A program made the position numbers and the translations under genes. The notes under the pieces were generated by a model. It searched no databases, was not told the origin of the DNA, and worked only from the letters and a program-made list of their open reading frames with translations. DNA of 64,000 nucleotides from NCBI GenBank assembly GCA_036937835.1, contig CM072863.1, positions 16,046,001 to 16,110,000 on the forward strand, read 5' to 3'. Of this stretch, positions 13,200-23,070 are shown one piece after another (positions within the stretch are counted from its first letter, which is position 1; every line of letters starts with the position of its first letter). This DNA comes from Pampus argenteus. Its lineage: Eukaryota; Chordata; Actinopteri; Scombriformes; Stromateidae.

Positions 13200-13751
13200 C
13201 ATAAAACCAATCAGGTGATCTGATTGGGCCAATGGACGCAGAGCACATTGAACTTGTGACCTTACTTCCACTTCCTGTTAGCTACAGCGCATTTTTGGTA
13301 ACTTCTCATTAGCGACATGGGTTTATCAATATCCTCCTTTGGCGGTCATTCAATATGTGTGGAGACTTCAAAAAACTTGGAAGCGGACAAGCCGACATTC
13401 ACACCCACTTCATTATCAACTTGATACATAATGTCCCCTGAGAAACAGGAGGATACATGTAGCCTAGCCGATGTGTTAGCATTAGCCTGGTTAGCTAGCG
13501 GTCTGCAATGGACGGAATAAAGCAAAAAAAGAGGAGCTTCTTCAAATCTCAAATGATTCAGATGATGGCTGCTGCATTGTGGACCTGTTCAGGCCTCGTT
13601 GTGACAACAGATAAAAACCAGGAACTGGCCCGAAAACACTTTTGTTCTGGATTAAACCGGTTTGGACAAGTTCATCTGAAAGACGTCTGGACTTCACCAG
13701 CCACATGAATCCAGCCAATATCCAGAAAAGGCGAAGTTGATCTACAAACTG
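13200..13751 (+). promoter_or_regulatory. promoter-like block with short ORF and donor
   Basis: The plus strand shows a CCAAT box (gggccaatgg near 13225), two ETS-like cttcc words ending in CACTTCCTG near 13270, and a run of gttagc/gctagc words near 13478-13500. A 67-codon frame follows (13508-13708, starting MDGIKQKKRSFFKS), then a consensus donor ACTG|GTAAGA at 13751/13752. The order resembles promoter, first exon, donor. The frame's stop lies before the donor, so any exon would be noncoding or read in another frame. It could also be the 5' end of a decayed transposon, since gctagc-rich sequence also follows the hAT relic at 17.85 kb. Confidence 0.25.
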
Positions 13752-15600
13752 GTAAGAACAAAGCATTTATTATTTTGAGATGCTGTTTTGTTACGTGCTG
13801 GTAGTTGACGACAGTGTGTGTGTTTAGTGCCACTAAACCCATCAAAGCTAATCCGCTGGTAGAAGTTATAAGGCTGTATGTCCTGTGCTGGAGGCCGCCG
13901 CGCCTTATTCTGTCTTTGCATCTTCATTTAATGTTTTTCCCTCTGTTGCATATTATGAATTTAATGCATTTGTTGGTTGAGTCACAAATTCTGACTCCTT
14001 GTACTTCTCATTCATATAACATTAGGTCCATAAGGAGGAATACTGTTGATACATTAGTTCAGGTGTTGGTTGGTGAGTTTGTAATCTGCAAACCTGTGTC
14101 TGTATCTTGCTGCTTGTGTATCTTATAAGTCCTGTCTGTGGCATAATTTAGTGAAATTTTATACTCAGAGGCGTGTTTACGTAGGCAGGCTTGTGAACCT
14201 AACATCTATGTCCTATTGGCTGAAAATCTCACCTTGTGTTTACCACATAATGCCACTGTAACTGTCACTTAGCTGTGAATGCGTGTTGAAGATGTTGCAG
14301 CAGAAATTTCACCCGCACATTAATAGGGAAACTCAACATTTCTGAGCATCCTCCATGAAAGGTCGCACAACCTCATAGCACCAGCAAAAGAAAAATAACT
14401 GAAGAGCAAAACAGAAGTTAAATTTAATGCATTTTACATTGAAACATAGAGAGTTGTCAGTGAAAGAGAAAGCAGAAGATTTAGAAGTAATTCTTCTTTT
14501 GAATAATATCTCGTTTTTTCTTTGCAGCAAACTCTCCCTTAATGCTAAGTATGGGTATGCTGACAATGAGCTGTAATGGGAATACTGTGTTCTATATTGC
14601 ACTGTCCATGGATGACTTTTTATATATTGAGTCTCTTGTGGACTGTAATTCTGAAAGTTTTTACCGTTATTTCTGACTTCAGTCCCTCAACTGCTTTGTG
14701 AAATCCTCTGGGTGTTGTTTCTACAAGAGTCACCAGCTTTTTAGGGTCGAAGCTTGTAATTATGCCGGGTGTAAATGAGAGGACTGAAGACAGAGCTGCC
14801 GTGGCTAGCCAGGGGCCCCATGTGAGGGTGACGAAGCTTATAGCGCCACAGTGGCATTTACAGCCTTGGGCTGTGCACAGATGAAAAGAGGACTGAAAAA
14901 AGGCAGAACATAAGGCATGTATGCTAATGTGTCAACTCAGTAAGCTGCTTCATCTCTAGCACTGCAAAGCAAAGCTTTTTGCTAATTACATACTCTATAT
15001 ATCCTTTTTAGAGTTCTGTTGTATATCTGTGATTTTGGCACTTTTTTAATTTGAGAGCTGCTGTATTGTAGATTTAGGTGAACCTCCTCGTAACACTGAA
15101 TGCAAACACCTGGCTTGAAATTGTACCGGCGATATGGGAATATACTGTTTATGAATAATACAATTAAACAGAGGGAACTGAGGAAAATATTACAGTATAA
15201 TTCAACCCACAATGTGTGTCTTGTGGGAATGATCCAGTCATATTGCGTGTCTGTCCCTGTGCAATGTGCAGAATCACAGTAGAGAAAAATGTGGGTTCAG
15301 TCAACAATTAGACCACCAGAAAAATGATATTGAAACTTAATAAAAATAGATCTTACAACACATATTTACCCTTGTAGCCCCTTACTTCATATCAGTAGCA
15401 ATATATCATGAATAGCCTATTGCATTCCCATAAGCAGAAATACTCAGGGAGGAAAGTTTTATTAGTTGAAATGCAATATGATTATATAGAGAGGAGAATG
15501 AGCAGTACTTGAATGCAGTACAGAAATGTGTTTTATATGACCGGTGATTTTATGTTGGCACATATCATTATTCAAGCTTTTTCTCAAATACAAAGTTACA
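13752..15600. other. noncoding unique sequence
   Basis: No gene or clear repeat. A GC-richer block at about 14745-14880 (ending before gatgaaaagagg) has the compact, non-repetitive texture of a conserved element. The rest is AT-rich, with short open frames on both strands. Confidence 0.6.
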
Positions 15601-15613
15601 AGATTGATGACTG

Positions 15614-15835
15614 ATGCTTTAAAGTCCCCCTCCAGGTTTCTTCAGTTAGTTTTTGCAGAGTTTGACACTAGAAGACTGTTTTCACATTCATCTGCTGAAA
15701 GTGGAACGTTTCTCTGTACCTTAAAACTGAGATTACCTATGAGCATGATTTGTGTACAAGTAGTTTGCAGCCATTCATGGTTAAATATGCAACTCACAAA
15801 AATGTGACATATTTCAGATAGACCGGTTGACATTG
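15614..15835 (+). repeat. possible dispersed teleost repeat
   Basis: The segment begins with TTTAAAGTCCCCCTCCAG, a start that resembles a class of fish interspersed repeats beginning TTTAAAG plus C-rich sequence. It runs through ggttaaatatgcaactcac. I cannot name the family and no second copy is in the window, so this is tentative. Confidence 0.3.
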
Positions 15836-16132
15836 ATAATTTAATTTCTGTTGGACTTTAGAGTATGCACTATGTAATCTAAAAGATCTTTGCATTTCTC
15901 TTTTTCTAAACATTGCTGCTAAAGCTGATCAATTAAGAATAGGTTGACCAACTCCATCAGCTACATTTATTAACTACTGGGTGATCGTATGTGCAGGTTT
16001 GCTTTAGAGGTCTGGACAGTGACAGAGCAAGAAACACAAAGTCTGTAGGTTACAAATTCTTTCAGATAAGTTCTAAATTCAAAGGCTTCATTTTCACAGG
16101 GTTGAAGGATGTGGGGAGTGGGAGTCAGTCAG

Positions 16133-16262
16133 AGAACGGGTGACGAAAAGGGAGGAAAGTGCGGTAGAGAAGCAGAAAGACGAAGAGAGAGAGAGAGAGT
16201 GAGAGATGGAGCAGGAGATAGACATAGAGATGCGAGAGAGAGGCGGAGAAGTTGAGAGAAAA
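16133..16262 (+). repeat. purine-rich (GA/GAGA) tract
   Basis: About 130 bases of almost pure purine with a (GA)n core around 16184-16205. Such tracts can adopt H-DNA and often bind GAGA-type factors. It is paired with a pyrimidine tract about 100 bases downstream on the same strand. Confidence 0.85.
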
Positions 16263-16365
16263 TGTGATTTGGTCTGGTGTTTTGGGCTGCATGCTCCATT
16301 TGCCCTCCCTGACAGAGAGGGAGAGTGACGGGCATTGGCAGGAATTGAATCAGTAGATTAAACAC

Positions 16366-16438
16366 CCCCTCCTCCTCCTCCTCCCTCTTCCCATTTCTCC
16401 CCTCTTCCCCCTCGCCTCCCCTCTTTTCTCCTCTCCAT
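16366..16438 (+). repeat. pyrimidine-rich (CTC/CCT) tract
   Basis: Over 70 bases nearly free of purines, starting with CCT triplets. With the upstream purine tract it could pair imperfectly in a transcript. It could also act as an unusually strong polypyrimidine tract for the candidate exon immediately downstream. Confidence 0.85.
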
Positions 16439-16446
16439 TGATGGAG

Positions 16447-16512
16447 GAAATGTGGTGGAGATTGCAGGCAGAGATGTTCTTGCCAAGTGTAGCTGAGAAG
16501 CCTTTGTCACAG
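16447..16512 (+). other. possible 66-base exon (low confidence)
   Basis: Immediately after the long pyrimidine tract, the first AG (16445-16446) is followed by 66 bases open in one frame only. The frame starts EMWWRLQAEMF and ends EKPLSQ, with phase 0 on both sides. It ends at a near-consensus donor, CAG|GTAAGATT. An in-frame ATGGAG at 16441 would also allow it to be a first coding exon. No homology is recognised. The geometry is good, but chance cannot be excluded. Confidence 0.2.
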
Positions 16513-16727
16513 GTAAGATTGATTGGGTGATTAAATATCCAGCATTGGAGTATTAGTAGTCACTCTTGACCATTAGTGCCAGGCGGCAGCAGATATGCAT
16601 TGAGAAACTTTCTGTGGCAAAGGCAGAATGTAGAGTCCAAGTTATCAAATCCTCCATGCTATCATGATTGAATTCACTCCATCTCTGTTGTAGCAGTTTT
16701 AGAGTGATAAAAGCATAGTCCTTAGAT

Positions 16728-17800
16728 CAGGGGTGTCAAACTCATTTTAGCTCAGGGGCCACATAAAGGAAAATCTATTTCCAGTTGGGCTGGACTATAC
16801 AATTATGGCATAATAACCTAAAAATAACGACAATTTCAGATTTGTTTCCTTTGTTTTACTTTGGTCCAAAATAATGCAAGCAGATTATATCACAAATTAG
16901 TGCAATTTCAAGAACAAAATGCCTTAGTAATTGAAACTTACACTTTGTCTCAGTGTATATACAAAGACATACAACTTTAGGTCACAGCCTGAGATTGAAC
17001 AAAATACTCTTCTAGGTATCAAATACCTTATTTGTCATTTCCACATCTTAATCCTGAGCTAACTCACCACACCATACAAACTGAGGTAAAAACCTTTCAA
17101 GAGGGTTGAGCTACTTCCTGCCTTGTAGGCTACACTATTTCTTGAAAAGCTGTGCAATGCATTAACAATTTCAACAAACCAAACTTATGAACACTTTCTT
17201 TAAATATCCACAGAGGACATTCATTTTCACAGAACTTTATCAGGGTGCATAAATGTCTCATGCAGCATTTTAAGTGGGGTTACCCACTGTTTATTTTACT
17301 CCTGAAACCTGGGATCTTTTAACTTTGACAAGTGCATCAATATTAGGCGTCACATCCTGAGTGGCAGCCAATTTCAATTGTTTTGTTGATACTCATTACA
17401 GAAAAAAACTTGCTCACACAGATATGTGGTTGCAAACATGCACAACACTTTTGCAGCAAGGGTTGTCAAGTTTGGGTAACCTGGCAAGAGATGCTGGCAA
17501 AGTGTGCCCAAGCCAGCTGCGGCAAAATTTCTCTGCAAATCTGAGTCACACTGCAAGTCTATTATTTCTAGTTGGATGTTGACGGGAAGATCAGAGCCAT
17601 TCACGCTGAATGGTGAGCAAAAAACTTTGAAGTCTTTCTCCAGTTCACCAAAAATCTAAAAGGGTTGCTCAAACTCTCGCACTAGTCCCGTTATTTTATC
17701 TTTGAACCACTTCATGTCTGCGGCATATTGGGTCGCACACACATCTTTCAGACAAGGAAAGTGAGCAAAGACATTTTGGGGTGATGAGGGTGCCAAAGTG
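16728..17800 (-). mobile_element. hAT-family DNA transposon relic (Charlie/ZBED-like)
   Basis: The left boundary is the hAT terminal repeat CAGGGGTGTCAAACTCA, followed by the GGGGCCACATA and CATAATAACCTAAAAATAACGACAA words common to fish copies. Transposase homology lies on the minus strand, so this boundary is the 3' end of the element. An 8-base word (ccttagat) precedes the terminal repeat and would be the target duplication, but neither it nor the opposite terminal repeat is visible on the right, so the element is truncated or rearranged there. Gctagc-rich sequence at 17830-17965 may be part of its 5' region. Confidence 0.85.
17374..17790 (-). pseudogene. hAT transposase C-terminal fragment, inactivated
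   Basis: The minus-strand reading runs from NVFAHFPCLKDV through FGELEKDF, FCSPFSVNG, LEIIDLQCDSDLQ and LLPGYPNLTTLA to FATTYLCEQVFF. This is the characteristic end of the hAT transposase, including the dimerisation region. The same arrangement occurs in domesticated relatives such as the GTF2IRD2- and ZBED/SCAND3-type proteins. A TAG at 17656-17658 interrupts the frame. The upstream catalytic part and the BED zinc finger are absent, so it cannot encode an active enzyme. In the CEQVFF block the usual CEQ.FS serine is replaced. Confidence 0.88.
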
Positions 17801-19833
17801 CATACTGTTCAAAGTAGAAGACAACGGGCAGAACGACAAGACAGCTAGCTCCTGGCCTAGCAGCTAGCAGGCTAACAGGTATAGGCCTACTTGCTCAGCC
17901 CCAGTATAAACAGTTTTCCTGCTTAGCAAAATTGCTATTGCGACATCTGTGTGGCTAGCTTGCGTGGAGGTGCCCGTGAGGGAGGGCAAAAACTCCCTTG
18001 ACTGTTTACATGTGGTATTTAATGAAGGTGTGTTCACAACAATAGAAATGACATATCACCTTTCATTGGCTTTCATCTCAGTTTAACTTGTGGCTGATGT
18101 TTAATTACTGTTACATGACTGTTATAGAGCACCAAGATCACAGTATTTGGGAAAAGCGTGGCTGTAATGGTACATGTGGGCGACCAGTGATGTGTTTCCA
18201 CTTACAAGGATGATAAGCCGTGTTAATCGAGCCACTCTGATCTTGTGCTCTTTGCTGATTGCAGTTTCTAATTTGTTTTAGACATAGCTTAGTCGCTGTC
18301 AACACAATCTGACAAAATATTAGAGTAACTCTTCTCTTTTATTAAAGAATAATAAACTAAACCACAAACTATACTGCATATTTGTATTTATTGTCCACTG
18401 CGTTTAACTGCGGAGCTCTGTTGCTTATCTGGAGTGAGTCAAAGTGATGCTTCAACAACACAGTCAGACCTGTTTTTTCAAACATCTGCCCTTTGATATC
18501 AGTGCTCTGATCTCTATATCTGTGAGGTAGAGTTAGAGACTCCAGATAGACAACTATTGTTGGAAATCGATGGAGCCATGTTTGAGTGTCTGAGCCAAAG
18601 AGTCACCTCGTCTAATTTGTTAACCCTTAACTCAGAAACATTCACTCTGGGAGCAGGTAAAATGCACCTATTCTAGTGAAGTGGTGGCTCGCAAGCAGAC
18701 ATTAAAAAAAGTGGTAAAGCTACACACTCATAACTCCAATGAATTTATTTTGAAAGATGAAAATCTACGTTTTCAAAAACATTCATCACTCATCTCCAGC
18801 AGAACAATTCAAACAATGTTGAAACTGGTTTGTGATATGGCAGGTTTAGTGGAAAACCACTAAAAACGAGTTTATTTTTGTGAGAGTATGTTTCTAAATT
18901 GCCTATTTGTGTTATTGGGCAAATAAAACAATATTGACACAGAGCTGGACCCATCTTATTCTGAATCCATCCTCAGAATCAGGTCCCTAAATGTTGCACA
19001 GTCTGTTTGTCTTCTTCAGACTTGATTAGTTGCAAACAGAAGACGAAATCTGAATATGTGGAAAACAGTTGGATGGAGACTGCAATCTTTATCAGTCCTA
19101 CTCCTAAAATCGACACTTTGCAAGTATTACACTATCAGTATTGTTGGCATTGATCCACTAGCCACAAATAACAAGGTGCTTTTTCCTGCAGTTTGTCCAC
19201 AGTGTGTATCAGCACAATCTGAATCAACTGAACCAGCATTTTATTTATTTTTTTTTTGAAGATGACAAGCCTTTTTATGCAGCCAGTCAACATGCCGCAG
19301 CAGACTAAAAGGGACTTGAGCTACGGTGAGGTAATATGTCATTTGCCAGGTAGATAAACCTCTTCGCCATGCACCGTCTCCAAGTTATTGCGGAACCTGG
19401 ATGCTCCATACTGACCTTTACTTTGAGGTGGTTACGCTGACCCGGAAATTCCACGGTGCTGATTGGTTCAAGGGCTGGAGATGCAATCTGGTGATGAATA
19501 TTGAAAAGGTCAAGGCAGCCTCTCTAAAGCAAAGCTGTTCCATTGGTTTACATGCTGTCTAAAATGCACCTGATAACGCCTCTATTCTCTGTCAGGGTCT
19601 CTCTCTTATTTCTTTTCTGTCAGTTTGTTGAACATTGTGTTCTCGGTGCAGCTTGCGTATCTCTCCTCTCCTCTGGTGATTGCTCATTAGCCCCTGAAAT
19701 AATACTCAAGAAACACAGAATATGCTGCTGTGCCCTCTAATTATTTGAAGACTTGTGAAGTTACAAATTATACTTAAGTGCTTACATGTGTAGAAGGGTA
19801 TCTCTACTTTCATATTAAAATTTTGCCTCGTTG
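17801..19833. other. noncoding sequence, partly possible hAT 5' flank
   Basis: 17830-17965 is rich in gctagc/gctaac words. Beyond that it is AT-rich unique sequence. About 19370-19560 is compact and non-repetitive, with clear CCAAT/ATTGG words, and could be a conserved regulatory block. No gene is seen. Confidence 0.55.
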
Positions 19834-19960
19834 TACAGTGGGACAAAAGAGTATTTAGTCAGTCACAAATTGTGTTCTCCCACTTAAAAAGATGAGACAG
19901 GCCTGTAATTTCCATCATAGGTACACTTCAACTATGAGAGACAGAATGAGAGAAAAAAAA
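19834..19960 (+). mobile_element. Tc1/mariner-type transposon end
   Basis: A TA dinucleotide (19834-19835) is followed by CAGTGGGACAAAAGAGTATTTAGTCAG, then tctcccacttaaaaagatgag, ggcctgtaatttccatcataggtacacttcaac and atgagagacagaatgagag. This order matches the inverted-repeat end of the common fish Tc1-like elements, inserted at TA. The match fades into an A/TA-rich run after about 19955. No transposase is present, so it is a solo end or truncated copy. Confidence 0.88.
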
Positions 19961-20676
19961 TATATACACATATATATGTCATACTGTGTGTGGTAAAATC
20001 TTTGCTTGTGTTCTGTTATTTTTCATTTCCACCTACCTTACACCCACTCTGTGTTTTCGTAACATTTCCATGAAGGCAGAATAGGTATTCACACACTCGC
20101 GACATGTAATGTTGATACAGTATATCTCACTCAGAGCCTAAATGTCACTCCAGGAAAGTCAAGGCCTTGTTGGTAATAGCACATGGTTTCAAATGTCACG
20201 AAAAGTGCATTGCTGATGAGTGACTGTTGTCTGGCAACGTGCGTGGCTGTGATGCAGAATGTCTTTGATATGGGGGAAAATAGCAGCTCCCTCATGTGAA
20301 CTGGTTGCATATCAGGATCAAAGCTGGACAGGATCTAATGTATCTGATATGTGCGCTGCATTGGATACATAGGCAGGTGCTCCATACAGAGACGGTTGCT
20401 CCTCTTTCTGTAATGGGACAGATTGTATTAATAGATGAAAAAATGAATAGATATTACATTTTCAGAGAAATTCTGACTTAAAAGGACAAACAGTGCGTTT
20501 TGCCTGCATTTATCAGATTGCTGCATACATAACATGTTTCTACAACATGGTATAATTCTATATGGCCTTTTAAAATATGGTACCTGCCAAATGATTTTAT
20601 CATAATGACAGTTCCTGTTATATCTGGAAGTATAGCTTTAGCTTTATTCATTCTCATTTTTTTAAAAAACATTTTA
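19961..20676. other. noncoding unique sequence
   Basis: Short TA-rich run at the start, then AT-rich unique sequence without recognisable features. Confidence 0.65.
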
Positions 20677-20760
20677 TTAAAGGGGTTGTATCATGCATAT
20701 TTCTAGGTCTATATTTATATTCTGGGAATCTATTGAAATATCGCTTACCCAGGACAAGTA
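20677..20760 (+). mobile_element. TTAA-flanked MITE fragment
   Basis: Starts TTAAAGGGG and continues atgcatatttctaggtctatattt. It aligns by eye at roughly 80% over 60 bases with the copy at 29685. Both resemble the abundant fish non-autonomous elements that begin TTAAAGGTCCCATATTATG and duplicate TTAA (Kolobok/piggyBac-like). The 3' end is not visible. Confidence 0.65.
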
Positions 20761-20826
20761 AAAAAACAAAAACAAAACAACGTTTAATGTTCAGCTGAAA
20801 TTGGCTGAGTAAGGAAACACCCTCAA

Positions 20827-20905
20827 CAGTGTTTCCTATTAATTATCTGGACCCGCCACAGTCTTAATTTGTGCTGCCACAGTTTCATGAACCGAAAATA
20901 TTTGT
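20827..20905 (+). mobile_element. hAT-like transposon end fragment
   Basis: CAGTGTTTCCTATTAATTA followed by gacccgccacag and tttgtgctgccacag. It resembles fish hAT-type non-autonomous elements that begin CAGTGTTTCCC and carry CCCGCCACA words. It lies about 70 bases beyond the TTAA MITE start sequence, suggesting layered insertions. The rest of the element is not recognised. Confidence 0.5.
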
Positions 20906-21758
20906 ACCTGCCAACTCTCTTGTTTTTCTGCTTCCGTTTCATAATTTCCCCTGTAAATCTCCAGTATTTTTCCCTTTTTTTGTTTTTACAGTTTAGTTAC
21001 ATACACAGGGCTATAGTGTAGACAAGCATGCGATGCTGTTTACCAAATCTATTTCTCAAATCTAGTAGCATCTAGGAGTGCTCATTTTGGTTTCCGTTTG
21101 AACATTGTGACCTTGTATGAGACAGACGGAGTGACCAAGAAACCACCACATAAAAGGACGTACAGAGCTTTTAATACAGGTAGTAACACAACGCAACAAC
21201 TCTATTAGGATGATGTTTTCTGAAGCTGAAGGTTGTTGACCTCAGTAACCGGACTTTAGTGTTGGTCATGGTGGAATGGTAACCATGCGAGGTCTGTTAA
21301 ACATAAGATGCCCGAGAAGCCACAAAGAGCACGCCAACCATCGACCATCCGTTATATTACAGCAGGGCAGCCAGTAAAGGCACCTGGTGATGAAAGCCGT
21401 TTTTTGCCTTGTCATCACCATTTATATCAATACATCCATTGTGTGTATGATTAAATAGTTTACTAGAATACAAAATTGTTTACAAGAACACAAAATTGTT
21501 TACACCTCAGCATGCAAGTAACATAAAATGGTAACAAAAACAATACTAATGCATCAAATGATGTTAAAATGAAAGGCAATTAAAATTTTACCCGATATTG
21601 TTTATTATATTTTTGGCAAAAAGTGATCTTTGTCAGACAAGTTGTTTGTGGGCATGCTTGAACAATCTGACGTCATCACGAGGAGGAAGTAGAGGCAACT
21701 GTAACCGTAAGAAGCTGGTTGAAAATATTTGTTGCCGATGTTCTGGGATTTAATGCCT
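20906..21758. other. noncoding sequence, origin unclear
   Basis: Could contain decayed interior of the preceding hAT-like element, since no right boundary was found. A near-duplicate pair (caaaattgtttacaagaacacaaaattgtttaca) lies near 21471-21504. Confidence 0.5.
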
Positions 21759-22037
21759 TTACATTATGTTCTCAGCACATGTGACTGCAAAGCAAAAACG
21801 TGGACCCCCTTCGTGAAGCAATTTCTTCAGCTGAACTCTTTTTCGTGAAACTTGTTCAGCAGAAACTTCTGTGATGATTTCTGCACCGTATTTGGACTGT
21901 TGGTATCTAAGCCCTACCACCTTGACTCTGAACAAGATAGGATGCTGTAATGCTGCACAATCCTCTGTCACATGTATTGGATCCCATCTGCCATCTTTTT
22001 TGAACACCTCAGGTCTCGGCGTCTTTTCCTGCTGCCG
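21759..22037 (-). other. unassigned open frame with coding-like composition
   Basis: On the minus strand a frame is open for about 92 codons after a TAG, giving residues such as PRPEVFKKDGRWDPI, VKVVGLRYQQSKYG and SAEQVSRKRVQLKKLL, ending NIM then stop. The residue mix is more protein-like than most frames here. There is no ATG near its start, no recognised domain and no clear splice sites. It could be a decayed exon, an unknown transposon fragment, or chance. Confidence 0.15.
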
Positions 22038-22099
22038 AGTGAAATTCTATAGTAGCCAAGATTATTATCTATATAGAAGGAATGATTTTCCTCTCTTAT

Positions 22100-22425
22100 T
22101 CTCTCTCTCCACTCCTCTCCTCTCTGAGAGTGATTCTGTCTTCAGAGGGATATCTCCCTCTTACATCCGTGGCTCGCACCCTGCCAATGCAGAGTTAGCC
22201 TTTCCTTTCATGCTGTGCCCCTGGGATTATCATATCAATCTGCGTGACCTGATTACCAGACTGCGGTTGGCTGCCAGAGCACTGGATCAAGCGATCCCTC
22301 CAATGCAGCTGTCTAATTAACACCAGTGTGTCATTGCTACACTCACTCACTGAATCCTCCTCAAAATGTAGTTTGGCAGCGATTCTCGCTCCATCTGGAG
22401 GATTCTGATAGGTCAGTGCTCACAG
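22100..22425. promoter_or_regulatory. candidate conserved noncoding element
   Basis: Compact block of balanced composition running from gagagtgattctgtc past gtctaattaacacc (TAATTA 22314-22319) to cacaggatttatac. No repeats are present. A 149-codon plus-strand frame overlaps it but has no domain and a non-matching composition upstream. I read this as a likely enhancer-type element on texture alone. Confidence 0.28.
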
Positions 22426-22639
22426 GATTTATACAGCATGTGCAACGTACAGTTTTCATATATTTTACTATGTGTTGCTGTGTATTAGTGCTGATGCGAT
22501 GAGTTGATCTACATAAAAACAATGTGTTATTTATAATTATTTATTTACTATCTTAATAATTGATGAGTCATTTATAAAGCAAACACTTTACTGAGTGTTG
22601 GTCAGATAAAACGAGACAATTGAAGATCGGGTTTTGACA

Positions 22640-23070
22640 GGTGTTTATTATTTTTTTATTACATTTTATTGACCAAACGATAAATTGAGAAAACAACATT
22701 GGATTAGTTGACTATTTTCATTATGCACTAAACTGGTGATAAATAATATTCTTTGGTCCATAAAATGTCGGAAAATAGTGAAAAATGTTGAAGGTGAAAT
22801 ATTCAAAATTAATTTTTCTTTTGAGTAATAAATAAATTCTTTGGCCTATAAAATGTTGGAAAATAATGAAAAATGTTGAAGGTGAAATCTTCAAATGCTT
22901 TTCTTTTTTAGTCTGACCAACAGTCCAAAACCCAAAATAATAAATGTATTATCACAGAAGACCAAGGAAACCATAAAAAAAAATCACATCCGAGAAGCTG
23001 GAAAAAATATCTTAGATAAATAAATTATTAAGATTGTTACTTATGGAGTAGTTGACTAATTGTTCAGGCT
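22640..23070 (+). repeat. ATTAATCG-type teleost interspersed repeat
   Basis: Diverged copy of a very common fish repeat. Diagnostic words in order are ttgaccaaacgataaattgagaaaac, tttggtccataaaatgtcggaaaatagtgaaaaatg, gtctgaccaacagtccaaaacccaaa and gagaagctgg. It is thought to be a non-autonomous DNA transposon. Unusually, the tttggtccataaaatg block is present twice in tandem. Confidence 0.75.
22751..22926 (+). repeat. 88 bp tandem duplication inside the repeat
   Basis: The block beginning ctttggtccataaaatg at 22751 recurs as ctttggcctataaaatg at 22839, an 88-base period. The shared stretch aaaaatgttgaaggtgaaat is identical in both. The copies have diverged by several substitutions, so the duplication is not recent. 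Confidence 0.85.
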
